Below are positions 43,517 to 52,782 of a DNA stretch of 64,000 nucleotides, piece by piece. Location: assembly GCF_004103715.1 (NCBI RefSeq), contig NZ_CP035282.1, positions 2,904,673 to 2,968,672 on the forward strand, read 5' to 3'. The stretch's first letter is position 1. Every line of letters starts with the position of its first letter. Under the pieces are notes generated by a model that was not told the origin of the DNA, made no database searches, and saw only the letters and a program-made list of their open reading frames with translations. Origin of the DNA: Acidilutibacter cellobiosedens (GTDB lineage Bacteria; Bacillota; Clostridia; Tissierellales; Acidilutibacteraceae). The translations under genes were made by a program, and so were the position numbers.

Positions 43517-45331
43517 ATGTTGAAAAGTATTAAATCTTTATGGAATTTTATGAAAGGAAGCAGAACCATATATTTATTTGGAATTATAAGTATAATTCTT
43601 GCAACATTCTTTACGGTATTAACTCCTCTTTTTATCAGAACTACTATTGATTCAATTATTGGAGACACCCCGATAAGTTCTGTTTATATAATAAAAATAA
43701 TAAATTTTCTGGGAGGCAGAGAATACCTCAAAGAACACCTTTGGGTAATGGGAGGATTTTTAATATCATTAACACTCCTACGGGGAATATTTTTATACTA
43801 TAAAAGTACTCTATCCAGCAAGTCATCTGAAAAAACCGCTAAAAAAGTCAGGGACGAATTATACGATCACATTCAAAAACTTCCCTATGAATACCATGTA
43901 AAAGCTGACACAGGAGAATTAATTCAACGGTGCACTTCCGATGTTGAAACCGTGAGGAAATTTCTTGCCGTTCAATTGGTCGAAATAGGAGGTTCCATAT
44001 TTACACTGATTTTCGTATCTTATATAATGTTTAATTTGAATGTAAAAATGACAATGGTATCAATGATCGCAGTCCCCATAATATTTGTTTTTGCAGTAGT
44101 ATTTTTTTCAAAAGTTAAAGTCGCTTTCGAAGCAAGTGATGTGGCAGAAGGAAAAATGTCCACTGTCCTTCAGGAAAATTTAACGGGGATCAGGGTGGTT
44201 AAAGCCTTTGCAAGAGAAAAATACGAAATAGGAAAGTTTGATGAAAAAAATAAAAATTATAAGGATTTAACATATAGATTGATAAAACTTCTGGCTTGGT
44301 ACTGGGGATGTTCGGACTTTTTGTGTATGATGCAAATTGGCGCGGTACTAATAGTGGGAAGTCTGTGGACATCAAGGGGCAATATATCTTTAGGGACTTT
44401 GGTGGCATTTGTCAGCTACGAAGAAATGCTCTTATGGCCTGTAAGGCAAATGGGAAGAGTCCTTACAGATATGGGTAAAGCTTTTGTTTCGTTAAAAAGG
44501 ATTGGTGAAATATTTTCAAACCCAATTGAAATTATGGAAGAAAACCATGAAAAGCCAAGAATAGAAGGAAATGTATCATTCAATAATGTATATTTCGAAT
44601 ATGAAAAAAACAAACCTATTCTTAATAATATAACTTTTGATGTTAAGAAAGGAGAAACGGTTGCCATATTAGGCCCCACAGGTTCAGGTAAAAGTTCTCT
44701 TGTTTATCTTCTTGCAAGACTCTATGAGTATAAAGACGGTTCCATTACCATAGACGGCATAGAGCTTAATAAGATAGATAAAAAATGGATAAGAAAAAAT
44801 GTAGGAATAGTACTTCAAGAACCTTTCCTCTTTGCCAAAACGGTTAAAGAAAATATTAAATTATCCAATCCAATGATGGACGACAGAAAAGTCTTTGAAG
44901 CAGCAAAAGTAGCAAGTATCCACAAAGATATTTTATCCTTTGAAAACGGATACGAAACTGCCGTAGGTGAAAGAGGGGTATCCCTTTCAGGAGGCCAGAA
45001 ACAGAGAATCGCCATTGCCAGAACAATAATAAACGAATGTCCCATAGTTGTATTTGACGATTCTTTAAGTGCCGTAGATACGGAAACGGATATTTCAATA
45101 AGAAAATCTTTAAATCTTAGGAGAAATTTATCTACTACTTTTATCATTTCACACAGGATATCTACCGTCTGTGAAGCAGATAAAATTATAGTATTGGATA
45201 AGGGAAATATTGTTCAACAGGGAACCCATTATGAGCTTTTAAAAGAAGACGGATTATATAAAAGAATATATGATATACAAAGTTGTCCTCATGAGAATTA
45301 TGAATATGAGATGAATTTAAAAAATGCATAA
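43517..45331 (+). CDS. Multidrug ABC exporter half-transporter, degenerate-site subunit (BmrC-like)
   Basis: 604 residues: six-helix membrane domain (about 1-320) and an ATPase domain (about 350-590). Walker A is GPTGSGKSS, the signature LSGGQKQR is intact, and Walker B reads VVFDDSLSAVD, with Asp in place of the catalytic Glu. Its partner has the reverse pattern, as in heterodimeric exporters such as BmrC/BmrD with one working site. It follows a leader peptide and two terminators. Confidence 0.9.
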   Translation: MLKSIKSLWNFMKGSRTIYLFGIISIILATFFTVLTPLFIRTTIDSIIGDTPISSVYIIKIINFLGGREYLKEHLWVMGGFLISLTLLRGIFLYYKSTLSSKSSEKTAKKVRDELYDHIQKLPYEYHVKADTGELIQRCTSDVETVRKFLAVQLVEIGGSIFTLIFVSYIMFNLNVKMTMVSMIAVPIIFVFAVVFFSKVKVAFEASDVAEGKMSTVLQENLTGIRVVKAFAREKYEIGKFDEKNKNYKDLTYRLIKLLAWYWGCSDFLCMMQIGAVLIVGSLWTSRGNISLGTLVAFVSYEEMLLWPVRQMGRVLTDMGKAFVSLKRIGEIFSNPIEIMEENHEKPRIEGNVSFNNVYFEYEKNKPILNNITFDVKKGETVAILGPTGSGKSSLVYLLARLYEYKDGSITIDGIELNKIDKKWIRKNVGIVLQEPFLFAKTVKENIKLSNPMMDDRKVFEAAKVASIHKDILSFENGYETAVGERGVSLSGGQKQRIAIARTIINECPIVVFDDSLSAVDTETDISIRKSLNLRRNLSTTFIISHRISTVCEADKIIVLDKGNIVQQGTHYELLKEDGLYKRIYDIQSCPHENYEYEMNLKNA

Positions 45332-45346
45332 AAGAGGTGGTACTTA

Positions 45347-47158
45347 ATGGAAAATGAAAAAGACGAAAAGATAAATATTGCTCTTTGGAAAAATTTTATT
45401 TCCTTTGGCAAACCATATAAAAAAGAATTTAAGATTTTAATAATTGTAATGGCTTTTGTAGGAATAATAGATGCAGTTTTTCCTCTTATGACAAAATGGG
45501 CAGTTGATAATTTGATAACAAACATAAGCACCAAAAAATTTGTTAATTTTTCAGTTCTTTATGCTTTATTAGTTGCAATACAAGCCATAAACGCTTATCT
45601 CCTCATATCTACCGCAGGTAAAATAGAAATGGGAATGGCATATAATATAAGAAAAATCGGATTTGAAAAGCTTCAAATACTCCCTTTGTCTTATTATGAT
45701 CATAAAGCCGTAGGATGGTTAATGGCAAGGATGACTTCAGACATTGCAAGATTAAGCGAAACAATTTCCTGGGGACTTGTAGATTTTATATGGGGTATAA
45801 CTTTGATGGGTACTATAATGGTTGTAATGCTTATAATGAATTGGAAATTGGCACTGATTACTCTTTCCGTAGTACCTCCCCTTATTTTAATAAGTCTATA
45901 TTTTCAAAAGAAAATACTTAAAGCTTATAGAAACGTAAGAAAGATAAATTCTAAAATAACTGCCTCTTTCAATGAAGATATTCAAGGTGCTAAAACTACA
46001 AAGACCTTAGTCAGAGAAGAAAAAAATTTAGAGGAATTTTCTGATATCACTAATAAAATGAAGGTTAGTTCTATTAGAGCCGTGACATTATCTGCCATAT
46101 ATCTTCCCATAGTATTAACTCTGGGAAGTATAGGAACCGCCCTTGCAATAAATTTTGGTGGAAAAAGTGTTATGAATAACGTTATGAGCTACGGTACCCT
46201 GATAGCATTTATGTCTTATACCATACAGTTCTTTGAACCGGTAAGACAATTGGCTGCTATATTTGCAGAACTTCAATCCGCTCAAGCTTCTGCAGAAAGG
46301 GTTTTCTCCCTTGTTAACGAAACGCCCGAAATTATAGACAGACCGGAAATAACTGAAAAATACGGAGATTTCTTTGAACCTAAAGAAAAAAATTGGCCTT
46401 TAATTAAGGGAGAAATCAAATTTAAAAATGTTTCTTTTTGTTATAAAGAAGGAAAAAAGGTATTAAATAATTTTAATCTCCACGTAGAATCAGGAGAAAA
46501 CATTGCTCTGGTAGGAGAAACGGGTTCGGGGAAAAGTACAATAGTTAATCTCCTGTGCAGATTTTATGAACCTACGGAAGGAGACATCGAAATCGACGGA
46601 ATCAATTATAAAAGTATGCCTCAAATATGGGTCCATGAAAATTTAGGATATGTTCTTCAATCCCCCCACCTTTTTAGTGGAACCATTAAAGACAATATCA
46701 AATACGGGAAATTGGATGCAACTGATGAGGAAATTATAGAGGCAAGTAAGCTTGTAAATGCTCATGAGTTTATATCCAATTTAGAGAAAGGATATGAAAC
46801 TCCCGTGGGAGAAGGAGGAGGACTTCTTTCAACAGGGCAAAAGCAGCTTATCTCTTTTGCAAGAGCGGTAATTAGAAATCCAAGAATATTTATATTAGAT
46901 GAAGCTACTTCTTCAATAGATACGGAAACTGAAAAAATAATTCAGAATACTATTCATAAAGTCTTAAAAGACAGAACAAGTTTTATAATTGCTCATAGAC
47001 TTTCAACCATTAGATCTGTAGACAGGATTTTGGTTATTAGTAAAGGAAAAGTAATTGAGGAAGGAAACCATGAAAATCTTCTTAAGAAAAAAGGATATTA
47101 CTATAAATTATATACTAATCAATTTATAGAAGAGCAATCAAATGCATTAATGAATTAA
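45347..47158 (+). CDS. Multidrug ABC exporter half-transporter, catalytic subunit (BmrD-like)
   Basis: 603 residues with the same membrane-ATPase layout. Walker A GETGSGKST; Walker B FILDEATSSID keeps the catalytic Glu; the signature is altered to LSTGQKQL. Together with the previous gene this gives one complete and one degenerate ATP site. It lies 15 bp after the first subunit. Substrate unknown, probably drugs or hydrophobic compounds. Confidence 0.9.
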   Translation: MENEKDEKINIALWKNFISFGKPYKKEFKILIIVMAFVGIIDAVFPLMTKWAVDNLITNISTKKFVNFSVLYALLVAIQAINAYLLISTAGKIEMGMAYNIRKIGFEKLQILPLSYYDHKAVGWLMARMTSDIARLSETISWGLVDFIWGITLMGTIMVVMLIMNWKLALITLSVVPPLILISLYFQKKILKAYRNVRKINSKITASFNEDIQGAKTTKTLVREEKNLEEFSDITNKMKVSSIRAVTLSAIYLPIVLTLGSIGTALAINFGGKSVMNNVMSYGTLIAFMSYTIQFFEPVRQLAAIFAELQSAQASAERVFSLVNETPEIIDRPEITEKYGDFFEPKEKNWPLIKGEIKFKNVSFCYKEGKKVLNNFNLHVESGENIALVGETGSGKSTIVNLLCRFYEPTEGDIEIDGINYKSMPQIWVHENLGYVLQSPHLFSGTIKDNIKYGKLDATDEEIIEASKLVNAHEFISNLEKGYETPVGEGGGLLSTGQKQLISFARAVIRNPRIFILDEATSSIDTETEKIIQNTIHKVLKDRTSFIIAHRLSTIRSVDRILVISKGKVIEEGNHENLLKKKGYYYKLYTNQFIEEQSNALMN

Positions 47159-47159
47159 A

Positions 47160-47188
47160 ACTTCAGTAGGGTTGTTCCCTGCTGAAGT
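47160..47188 (+). terminator. Terminator of the ABC exporter operon
   Basis: ACTTCAGTAGGG pairs with CCCTGCTGAAGT with one G-T pair. A purine-rich tract follows rather than a strong T-run. Confidence 0.6.
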
Positions 47189-47251
47189 AAAATAAAAAGA
47201 TTTTTATTTTGCTGCATAGCTGGAGAATATTATGTAATGGAGGAATTAACT

Positions 47252-47731
47252 TTGAAGGAATTAGAAATAGCAATTAAATTGAGGAAAGAAGGAAAACTAA
47301 AGGAATCAAATGAAATTTTAATAAACCTTGTAAATGAATATCCCGATGATCCAATGATTAATTACCAGTGCGCATGGAGTTTTGATTCCTTGGTTTTAGA
47401 AAAAAATGCAATACAATATTATGAAAAGGCCATTTCCATAGGATTACCCGATAAGGAATTGCGAGGTGCCTATTTGGGTTTAGGAAGTACCTACAGAGCA
47501 TTAGGCCAATATGAAGAATCACAAGAAGTATTTAAAGACGGATTAGTTAAATTCCCTCAGGATAAAGCCATGAAAGTTTTTTACGCAATAACTTTATACA
47601 ATTTAAAAGAATATTCTAAAGCAATGGAAATTTTACTTTATACTATTGCTCAAACATCTATAGATGAGAATATTAAAAATTATAAAAAAGCAATAGAATT
47701 TTATTCTGATAAGTTAGATGAAATATGGTAA
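47252..47731 (+). CDS. Tetratricopeptide repeat protein
   Basis: About 160 residues of TPR repeats, e.g. AIQYYEKAISIGL and RALGQYEESQEVFKDGLVKFP. The likely start is the TTG at 47252, eight bases after GGAGG; an ATG five codons upstream (47237) overlaps that site. Protein-protein adaptor of unknown partner; lies after the exporter terminator. Confidence 0.8.
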   Translation: MKELEIAIKLRKEGKLKESNEILINLVNEYPDDPMINYQCAWSFDSLVLEKNAIQYYEKAISIGLPDKELRGAYLGLGSTYRALGQYEESQEVFKDGLVKFPQDKAMKVFYAITLYNLKEYSKAMEILLYTIAQTSIDENIKNYKKAIEFYSDKLDEIW

Positions 47732-47799
47732 TTTAATGCACATAATTATATATTTGAAGTAAGCAATGAGACCTGTGGAATCATATTTGAAAATCAAAC

Positions 47800-47844
47800 T
47801 TATGGGCTTTGTGACAGCAATCCGGACTGTCACAAAGCCCATAA
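47800..47844. terminator. Perfect 18-bp bidirectional terminator
   Basis: TTATGGGCTTTGTGACAG and its complement around a 9-base loop, between the TPR gene and the convergent hydrogenase cluster. Confidence 0.85.
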
Positions 47845-47856
47845 ACTAAATAAAAA

Positions 47857-49323
47857 TTATTTTCTATTTAAATCTATATTCTTTATTTCAAATACCCTCA
47901 GAGAACTTTCTATATCTTTTTCCAAAGCTAATTTTCCATACTTGTCCACTTCATTTTTATCTTTTGGACCATGATGAAGGCTTGCCGGACCTGCAATGCA
48001 TCCTCCCTGACATGCCATTCCTTCTATAAAGTTGCCGTTAAGCCTTTTTACCTTTGCCATTTTTAATGATTTGTCGCATTCTTTCAATCCGTCACAAGGA
48101 ACAGGCGTGAAATCTACATCCAACTTTTTAACTTCTATTACATGTTTTATTGACTCAGTTACTCCTCCGCTTCTTGCAAATATTCTTCCGAAATATGAAG
48201 CATTGTTTAATTCTCCATCCCCACATTCTGCTAAATTTATTTCTGCGGCATCCAACATAGCTGCAAGCTCTTCAAAGGTTATAACAAAATCAACATCTTC
48301 TTTCAGTTCTCCTTCCGTTATCTCCGCTTTTTTGGCAATACAGGGCCCTATAAATACTACTTTTGCCTTATCGTCTATATCCTTTATAAGCCTTGCCGTA
48401 GCTATCATAGGAGAAACGGTATTTGATATTTTATCTGCAAGCTGAGGATAATATTTTTTTATATAAGAAACAAAAGCAGGGCAACAGGATGAAGTTACAT
48501 ATCCCTTTTCTTCAACAGTTTCTTTAAATTCTTCTGCCTCATTAAGAGCTACCATATCAGCTCCCAAAGCTACTTCTACTACATCATGAAATCCAAGTTT
48601 TTTAATGCCGCTTACCACCTGTTCAATTTTCGCATAGGTAAACTGACTTGATATGGCTGGTGCTATTATAGCATATACATGAATATCTTTATTCTTTTTA
48701 GATTCATCGAGAATTTTTATTACATCAACTATAAAAGATTTGTCCATTATTGCCCCAAAGGGACATTGTATAACACAAGCTCCACATTGAATACATTTAT
48801 CATTATCTATTACTGCTTTCTTGCTTTCATCATTACTAATTGCTCCCGAAACGCAGGCTTTTCTGCATGGCCTCATTACATCCGCAATAGCATTATAAGG
48901 ACAAGCTTCTTTACATCTGCCGCATTCAACACATTTATCCTGATCAATATAGGATCTTCCTCCTACATGATAAATAGCACCTCGCGGACACGCTTCACTG
49001 CATCTATGAGCCAAACATCCTCTACATGCTTCCGTTACAAAGAACCTGTTTATGGGACATCTGTCACATGCTATGTCGATAACTTCCACTATATTCTTAT
49101 TTTCTTTATTTCCTCCCATAGCAAGCTTTACTCTTTCCTTAGTTATTGCTCTTTCCTTATATATACAACACCTGGTCCTTGGCTCTGGACCCGGATCTAT
49201 AATTAATGGAATAGTATCAAGTTTTTCTTCAAGGGTACCCTCCATTGCAAATCTTGCGACCTCTCTTAGAACCTCATATTTTATAAGTTGTACATCATTT
49301 TCAAACTTTCTCACATTTTGCAT
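47857..49323 (-). CDS. Group B-like [FeFe] hydrogenase with multiple ferredoxin clusters
   Basis: About 488 residues. The N-terminal third is rich in cysteines (CDRCPINRFFV, CRGCLAHRCSEACPRGA, CVECGRCKEACPYNA, CIQCGACVIQCPFGA), enough for several Fe-S clusters. The H-cluster domain has L1 TSSCCPAF, L2 GPCIAKKAE and L3 EGMACQGGCIAGP. The likely start is the ATG at 49321-49323 (GGAGGG upstream). Last gene of a cluster with a SpoIIE phosphatase and a PAS-linked hydrogenase. Confidence 0.87.
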   Translation of the reverse strand: MQNVRKFENDVQLIKYEVLREVARFAMEGTLEEKLDTIPLIIDPGPEPRTRCCIYKERAITKERVKLAMGGNKENKNIVEVIDIACDRCPINRFFVTEACRGCLAHRCSEACPRGAIYHVGGRSYIDQDKCVECGRCKEACPYNAIADVMRPCRKACVSGAISNDESKKAVIDNDKCIQCGACVIQCPFGAIMDKSFIVDVIKILDESKKNKDIHVYAIIAPAISSQFTYAKIEQVVSGIKKLGFHDVVEVALGADMVALNEAEEFKETVEEKGYVTSSCCPAFVSYIKKYYPQLADKISNTVSPMIATARLIKDIDDKAKVVFIGPCIAKKAEITEGELKEDVDFVITFEELAAMLDAAEINLAECGDGELNNASYFGRIFARSGGVTESIKHVIEVKKLDVDFTPVPCDGLKECDKSLKMAKVKRLNGNFIEGMACQGGCIAGPASLHHGPKDKNEVDKYGKLALEKDIESSLRVFEIKNIDLNRK

Positions 49324-49340
49324 ATTGCCTTTTCCCTCCA

Positions 49341-50519
49341 TTATACATAAATTACGTTAACTTTTGTACCCAATGCTTTCATTTCAGCCACCAATTCCTG
49401 TACCACTTTCAGTTTAATACTTAAGTCTGCGGGAAAATCAGGATTTTGATGAGCGGGATTTATGGCCTTTCCTACCCACAAATTTAAATGAGTACAATCC
49501 TCAATTAATAATCTGACCAACTTTGAGGCTCCATCATTTTTATTAAAACTATAAAAAAGATTGTCCTTATATGGAGAATTAATATACCTTTTAATTTTCT
49601 CCACCGCCTTACTCAATGTTAAAACCCCTTCTGTAACCAAATCTATCCCCTCTATTTCCGCTGTCGGAGGTACTTCAGGATCGATAAAATCCATATTGGT
49701 TATAATTTCCCTGCCAAGTTCCCGTGCAACAATCTTTGCAGCGGTACCCCCACAGACAACTTTTTTTCCCTTTCCATTCATTAAATTTTCCACGGTTTTA
49801 GCATCATTTGACGAGTCCTTAGGAGGACCAGTAAACAGATCTACTATTTCAGGCTTTCTTATCTTAGCAATAACAACCGTAGTATCATCTCCTGGTTTGT
49901 CTCCATATAAATATTCACATGTATCAATCAAGGCTTTAGATATTTTACCTGCACTTTTTTCTTTCAATGCTACTTTACATAAATACTCTCCGACATTTTT
50001 CCACTGCCATCCGAGATTCAATATGCCTCCTACTCCTGCATGAACCACTCCATCACTAACTATAGCTAATAAATCATTTTTCTGCAAGGTTAAATTACAT
50101 TCCCGAACTACAGTATTACTAATTTGAGTTTCCCTTCTCTTTAAATCAACAAGTTTTCCATCTCTAATTAAAAATATCGGAGGATTATCATATTCAGCAA
50201 TATATGTCCTTCCATCTTCAAATATTTCAGCTATGGTAAAAGTAGAATAGGCTAATTTTCTAACTTTACATACAGGAAGAGTATGAATAACAGTATCTAC
50301 GGTTTCATAAATATTAATGCCGCCTTCAAGCATTGAAATTACAATTTTGGAAGTAAGAGTTGAAAGAATATTGGCTTTCACTCCACTTCCCAATCCATCC
50401 GCCATAACTATCATATTTCTATTATCTTCTCTGATAATTTCTACTTTGTCTCCGCACAGCTCTTCTCCATCTTTATTTATGCTGCGATAAGCTATATCTA
50501 CAAAATATTCTTCGCTCAC
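49341..50519 (-). CDS. SpoIIE-type PP2C phosphatase with unknown C-terminal domain
   Basis: 392 residues. The N-terminal 220 form a SpoIIE/PP2C domain: GDKVEIIREDNRNMIVMADG near 24 and SDGVVHAGVGG near 150, GDDTTVVIAKI near 205, with metal-binding aspartates. The last 150 residues (VVCGGTAAKIVARELG on) have no domain I recognise. It overlaps the sensory hydrogenase gene by 4 bp, suggesting the hydrogenase signal is passed through dephosphorylation of an unknown protein. Confidence 0.87.
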   Translation of the reverse strand: MSEEYFVDIAYRSINKDGEELCGDKVEIIREDNRNMIVMADGLGSGVKANILSTLTSKIVISMLEGGINIYETVDTVIHTLPVCKVRKLAYSTFTIAEIFEDGRTYIAEYDNPPIFLIRDGKLVDLKRRETQISNTVVRECNLTLQKNDLLAIVSDGVVHAGVGGILNLGWQWKNVGEYLCKVALKEKSAGKISKALIDTCEYLYGDKPGDDTTVVIAKIRKPEIVDLFTGPPKDSSNDAKTVENLMNGKGKKVVCGGTAAKIVARELGREIITNMDFIDPEVPPTAEIEGIDLVTEGVLTLSKAVEKIKRYINSPYKDNLFYSFNKNDGASKLVRLLIEDCTHLNLWVGKAINPAHQNPDFPADLSIKLKVVQELVAEMKALGTKVNVIYV

Positions 50520-52240
50520 TTCACATCACCATCTTTAAGAACCAATTCCTTCAATTTCGTCAGAACAACTTTTGTTTCTGCAGTAGTTTCTCCCAAAAGC
50601 CCTGCTATTTCTTGGGCAACTCTCATCTGTTTCTCAATAACATCTTGTGCTGCTTGGAGAGCATTCTCTTTTATTTTCACCAGCTCTTCTTTACTTTTCT
50701 CCTCATCTGTTATATCTGTCATTATTACAAGAAGAGCATTTTCCTTTTCTATTAAAATAATATTCTGCAGGAACAACATTCCATACTCTTTATAATAAAC
50801 CTTTTGAAGTATTATGTTATCTTGAGTTTCTATTACCTTACGAAATATTTCATCATCCAATATAACCGATATGGGTTTCCCCATTATTTCCCCGGATTTA
50901 ATATTGAATATTTTTTCACATACTTTATTAAACTCCACTACCTTCAAATCTTCGTCAACAACAAATATAGCATTAGGACTACTTTCAAAAATATGATTTG
51001 AAAGCCTTTCTGCTCTGCTCTTCATATAAGGCATGCACATACTTTTTTCTGCCATCCCTTCATATACAGCTTGTACCTTTTCTCTACACGTAGAATATCC
51101 ACAAGCACCGCAGTTTAATTCATCCTCAGGCGTAAACTTATCAATAGACCTTAATATGGACTGTATTGTAGCTTCGTCAGCTTTAGGTCTATAGAAAGAC
51201 TTATCCACGAAAACTTTCCCAAAATCTATGTCTTCAGGGATATCTATTTCATCTGTCGTAAAATTTTCATTTTCATAATTAACATATCTTTTTACTATCC
51301 TCTTTCTTTCATACTTACCCAAACTATCTTTCGGAACCCCGGGCCCATTAATGCATCCTTCCCGACAAGCATTTAATTCTACACATAATCCTTCAGTATC
51401 ATCTTTCATAAGGGTATTTAACATATCAATGCACTCATCTATTCCATCTATATTCATGACGTCATATTTACTTCTGATATGATCGTCTAAAAAACTTCCA
51501 AGTACACCTCCCTTTAAGGGAAAATTTCTGCCCCGTTCCGTAGAAGATCTATCAAAAGGTGTATATTCCATATTATCTATGTCCAATTGGCTCTCATAAA
51601 CCCATTCTTTCAATTCTTCAAAAGTCATAACAGCATCGATTACATCATCATGCTGAGCTTCCTTAGCTTCTACCTTCTTAGATATACAAGGCCCTATAAA
51701 TATGACAAAGGTATCCATTCCATACACTCGCTTAATAAGCTTTCCATGAGCTATCATAGGAGATACTATAGGGAACATATACTTTGTCAATGAAGGAAAA
51801 TATTTCTCTATCAAAAAATTAGCAGAAGGGCAGCAGGTAGTAATAATATTTTTATAATTTTTTTCTTTTAATTTCTTTTTATATAAATTAGCTACTATAT
51901 CAGCACCTACCGCTGTTTCTTCTACATAATCAATACCTAATTTTTTTAATACTGTAACAATCTTTTCTGCAAAATCAGTAGAAAAAGAACCTACAAACGA
52001 TGGAGCAACTGTTGCGACGATTCTTCGCTTCTCTTTAATAGCTTCTTTTATATCATTTAAATCGCTTTTTACTTTTCTGGCATTTTGAGGACAGGCTATA
52101 AAACAATGGCCACATGCAATGCATCTTTCTTCAACTATACTTGCCTGGTCATTCTTGAATTTAATAGCTTTAACCGGGCACACTCTTAAACACTTATAAC
52201 AATGTTTACAATTTGCTTTGTTGAAGTTTAGGAGTTCCAT
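50516..52240 (-). CDS. Sensory-type [FeFe] hydrogenase with PAS domain (HydS-like)
   Basis: 574 residues: two-cluster ferredoxin (CKHCYKCLRVCP, CIACGHCFIACP; residues 11-55), H-cluster-like domain with L1 TTCCPSAN, L2 GPCISKKVE and L3 LNACREGCINGPG, then a 4Fe-4S motif CGACGYSTCREK near 375, and a PAS domain (about 410-520) ending in a coiled helix. Group C hydrogenases with PAS domains are proposed hydrogen or redox sensors. It lies between a [2Fe-2S] protein and a phosphatase. Confidence 0.88.
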   Translation of the reverse strand: MELLNFNKANCKHCYKCLRVCPVKAIKFKNDQASIVEERCIACGHCFIACPQNARKVKSDLNDIKEAIKEKRRIVATVAPSFVGSFSTDFAEKIVTVLKKLGIDYVEETAVGADIVANLYKKKLKEKNYKNIITTCCPSANFLIEKYFPSLTKYMFPIVSPMIAHGKLIKRVYGMDTFVIFIGPCISKKVEAKEAQHDDVIDAVMTFEELKEWVYESQLDIDNMEYTPFDRSSTERGRNFPLKGGVLGSFLDDHIRSKYDVMNIDGIDECIDMLNTLMKDDTEGLCVELNACREGCINGPGVPKDSLGKYERKRIVKRYVNYENENFTTDEIDIPEDIDFGKVFVDKSFYRPKADEATIQSILRSIDKFTPEDELNCGACGYSTCREKVQAVYEGMAEKSMCMPYMKSRAERLSNHIFESSPNAIFVVDEDLKVVEFNKVCEKIFNIKSGEIMGKPISVILDDEIFRKVIETQDNIILQKVYYKEYGMLFLQNIILIEKENALLVIMTDITDEEKSKEELVKIKENALQAAQDVIEKQMRVAQEIAGLLGETTAETKVVLTKLKELVLKDGDVK

Positions 52241-52241
52241 T

Positions 52242-52487
52242 TTATACTCTCCCTATTACATATTTATTAAAAAACTCTTCCACGTTAGTATCATTTACTG
52301 AATATACTTCACCCTCATCTACTTTAACTGAAACAGCTTTTGTACATTCTCCAAGGCAAAATGCAGCTTTCACAACAACCTCATCATCCATATTGTTCTT
52401 CTTTATTAAATCTTGAAATCTGTTTATTATATTATAAGAACCTTTCAGATGACAGGCGCTTCCTATGCAAACATTTATAGTAGTCAT
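52242..52487 (-). CDS. Thioredoxin-like [2Fe-2S] ferredoxin (NuoE/HydC-like)
   Basis: 81 residues with the four cluster cysteines as CIGSACHLKG and CLGECTKAV. It probably passes electrons to or from the hydrogenase-like proteins next to it. First gene of the cluster, 1 bp before the PAS hydrogenase gene. Confidence 0.88.
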   Translation of the reverse strand: MTTINVCIGSACHLKGSYNIINRFQDLIKKNNMDDEVVVKAAFCLGECTKAVSVKVDEGEVYSVNDTNVEEFFNKYVIGRV

Positions 52488-52620
52488 GTCACAATCCCCC
52501 TTATTAGCTTCTATATATAACAGTATACTACTATGTTACTTTTTTATCAATTCCTTATTATAAATATATTGTTAAATATTTATTAATTTTTTTTATTGAT
52601 AATAAAAAGATTAATCCACT

Positions 52621-52762
52621 TTATCCACATTATCCACAGGTTGAAGTGGATAACTTATGTAAACCATAATAATAATTATAATTACAATTATTTTTCTAAA
52701 ATAAATTTACATAATATTTTTTATCAACATAAACTATTATTATCCACAGCAATTTATCCACA
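52621..52762. promoter_or_regulatory. Cluster of DnaA boxes with A+T-rich spacer
   Basis: Four exact TTATCCACA boxes: 52621-52629, 52630-52638 (abutting), 52740-52748 and 52754-52762; a reverse box with one change at 52645-52653; and TTATCAACA at 52721-52729. Between the two groups lie about 70 bp of nearly pure A/T. It occupies the 295-bp gap between cwlD and the [2Fe-2S] gene, which holds no other gene. Confidence 0.85.
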
Positions 52763-52782
52763 AAAAAAATTATTTATCATTC

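Noticed and set aside
52488-52782. Chromosome replication origin
   Set aside because: DnaA boxes are convincing but dnaA, dnaN and a skew change cannot be shown within this window, so only a DnaA-box cluster is called.
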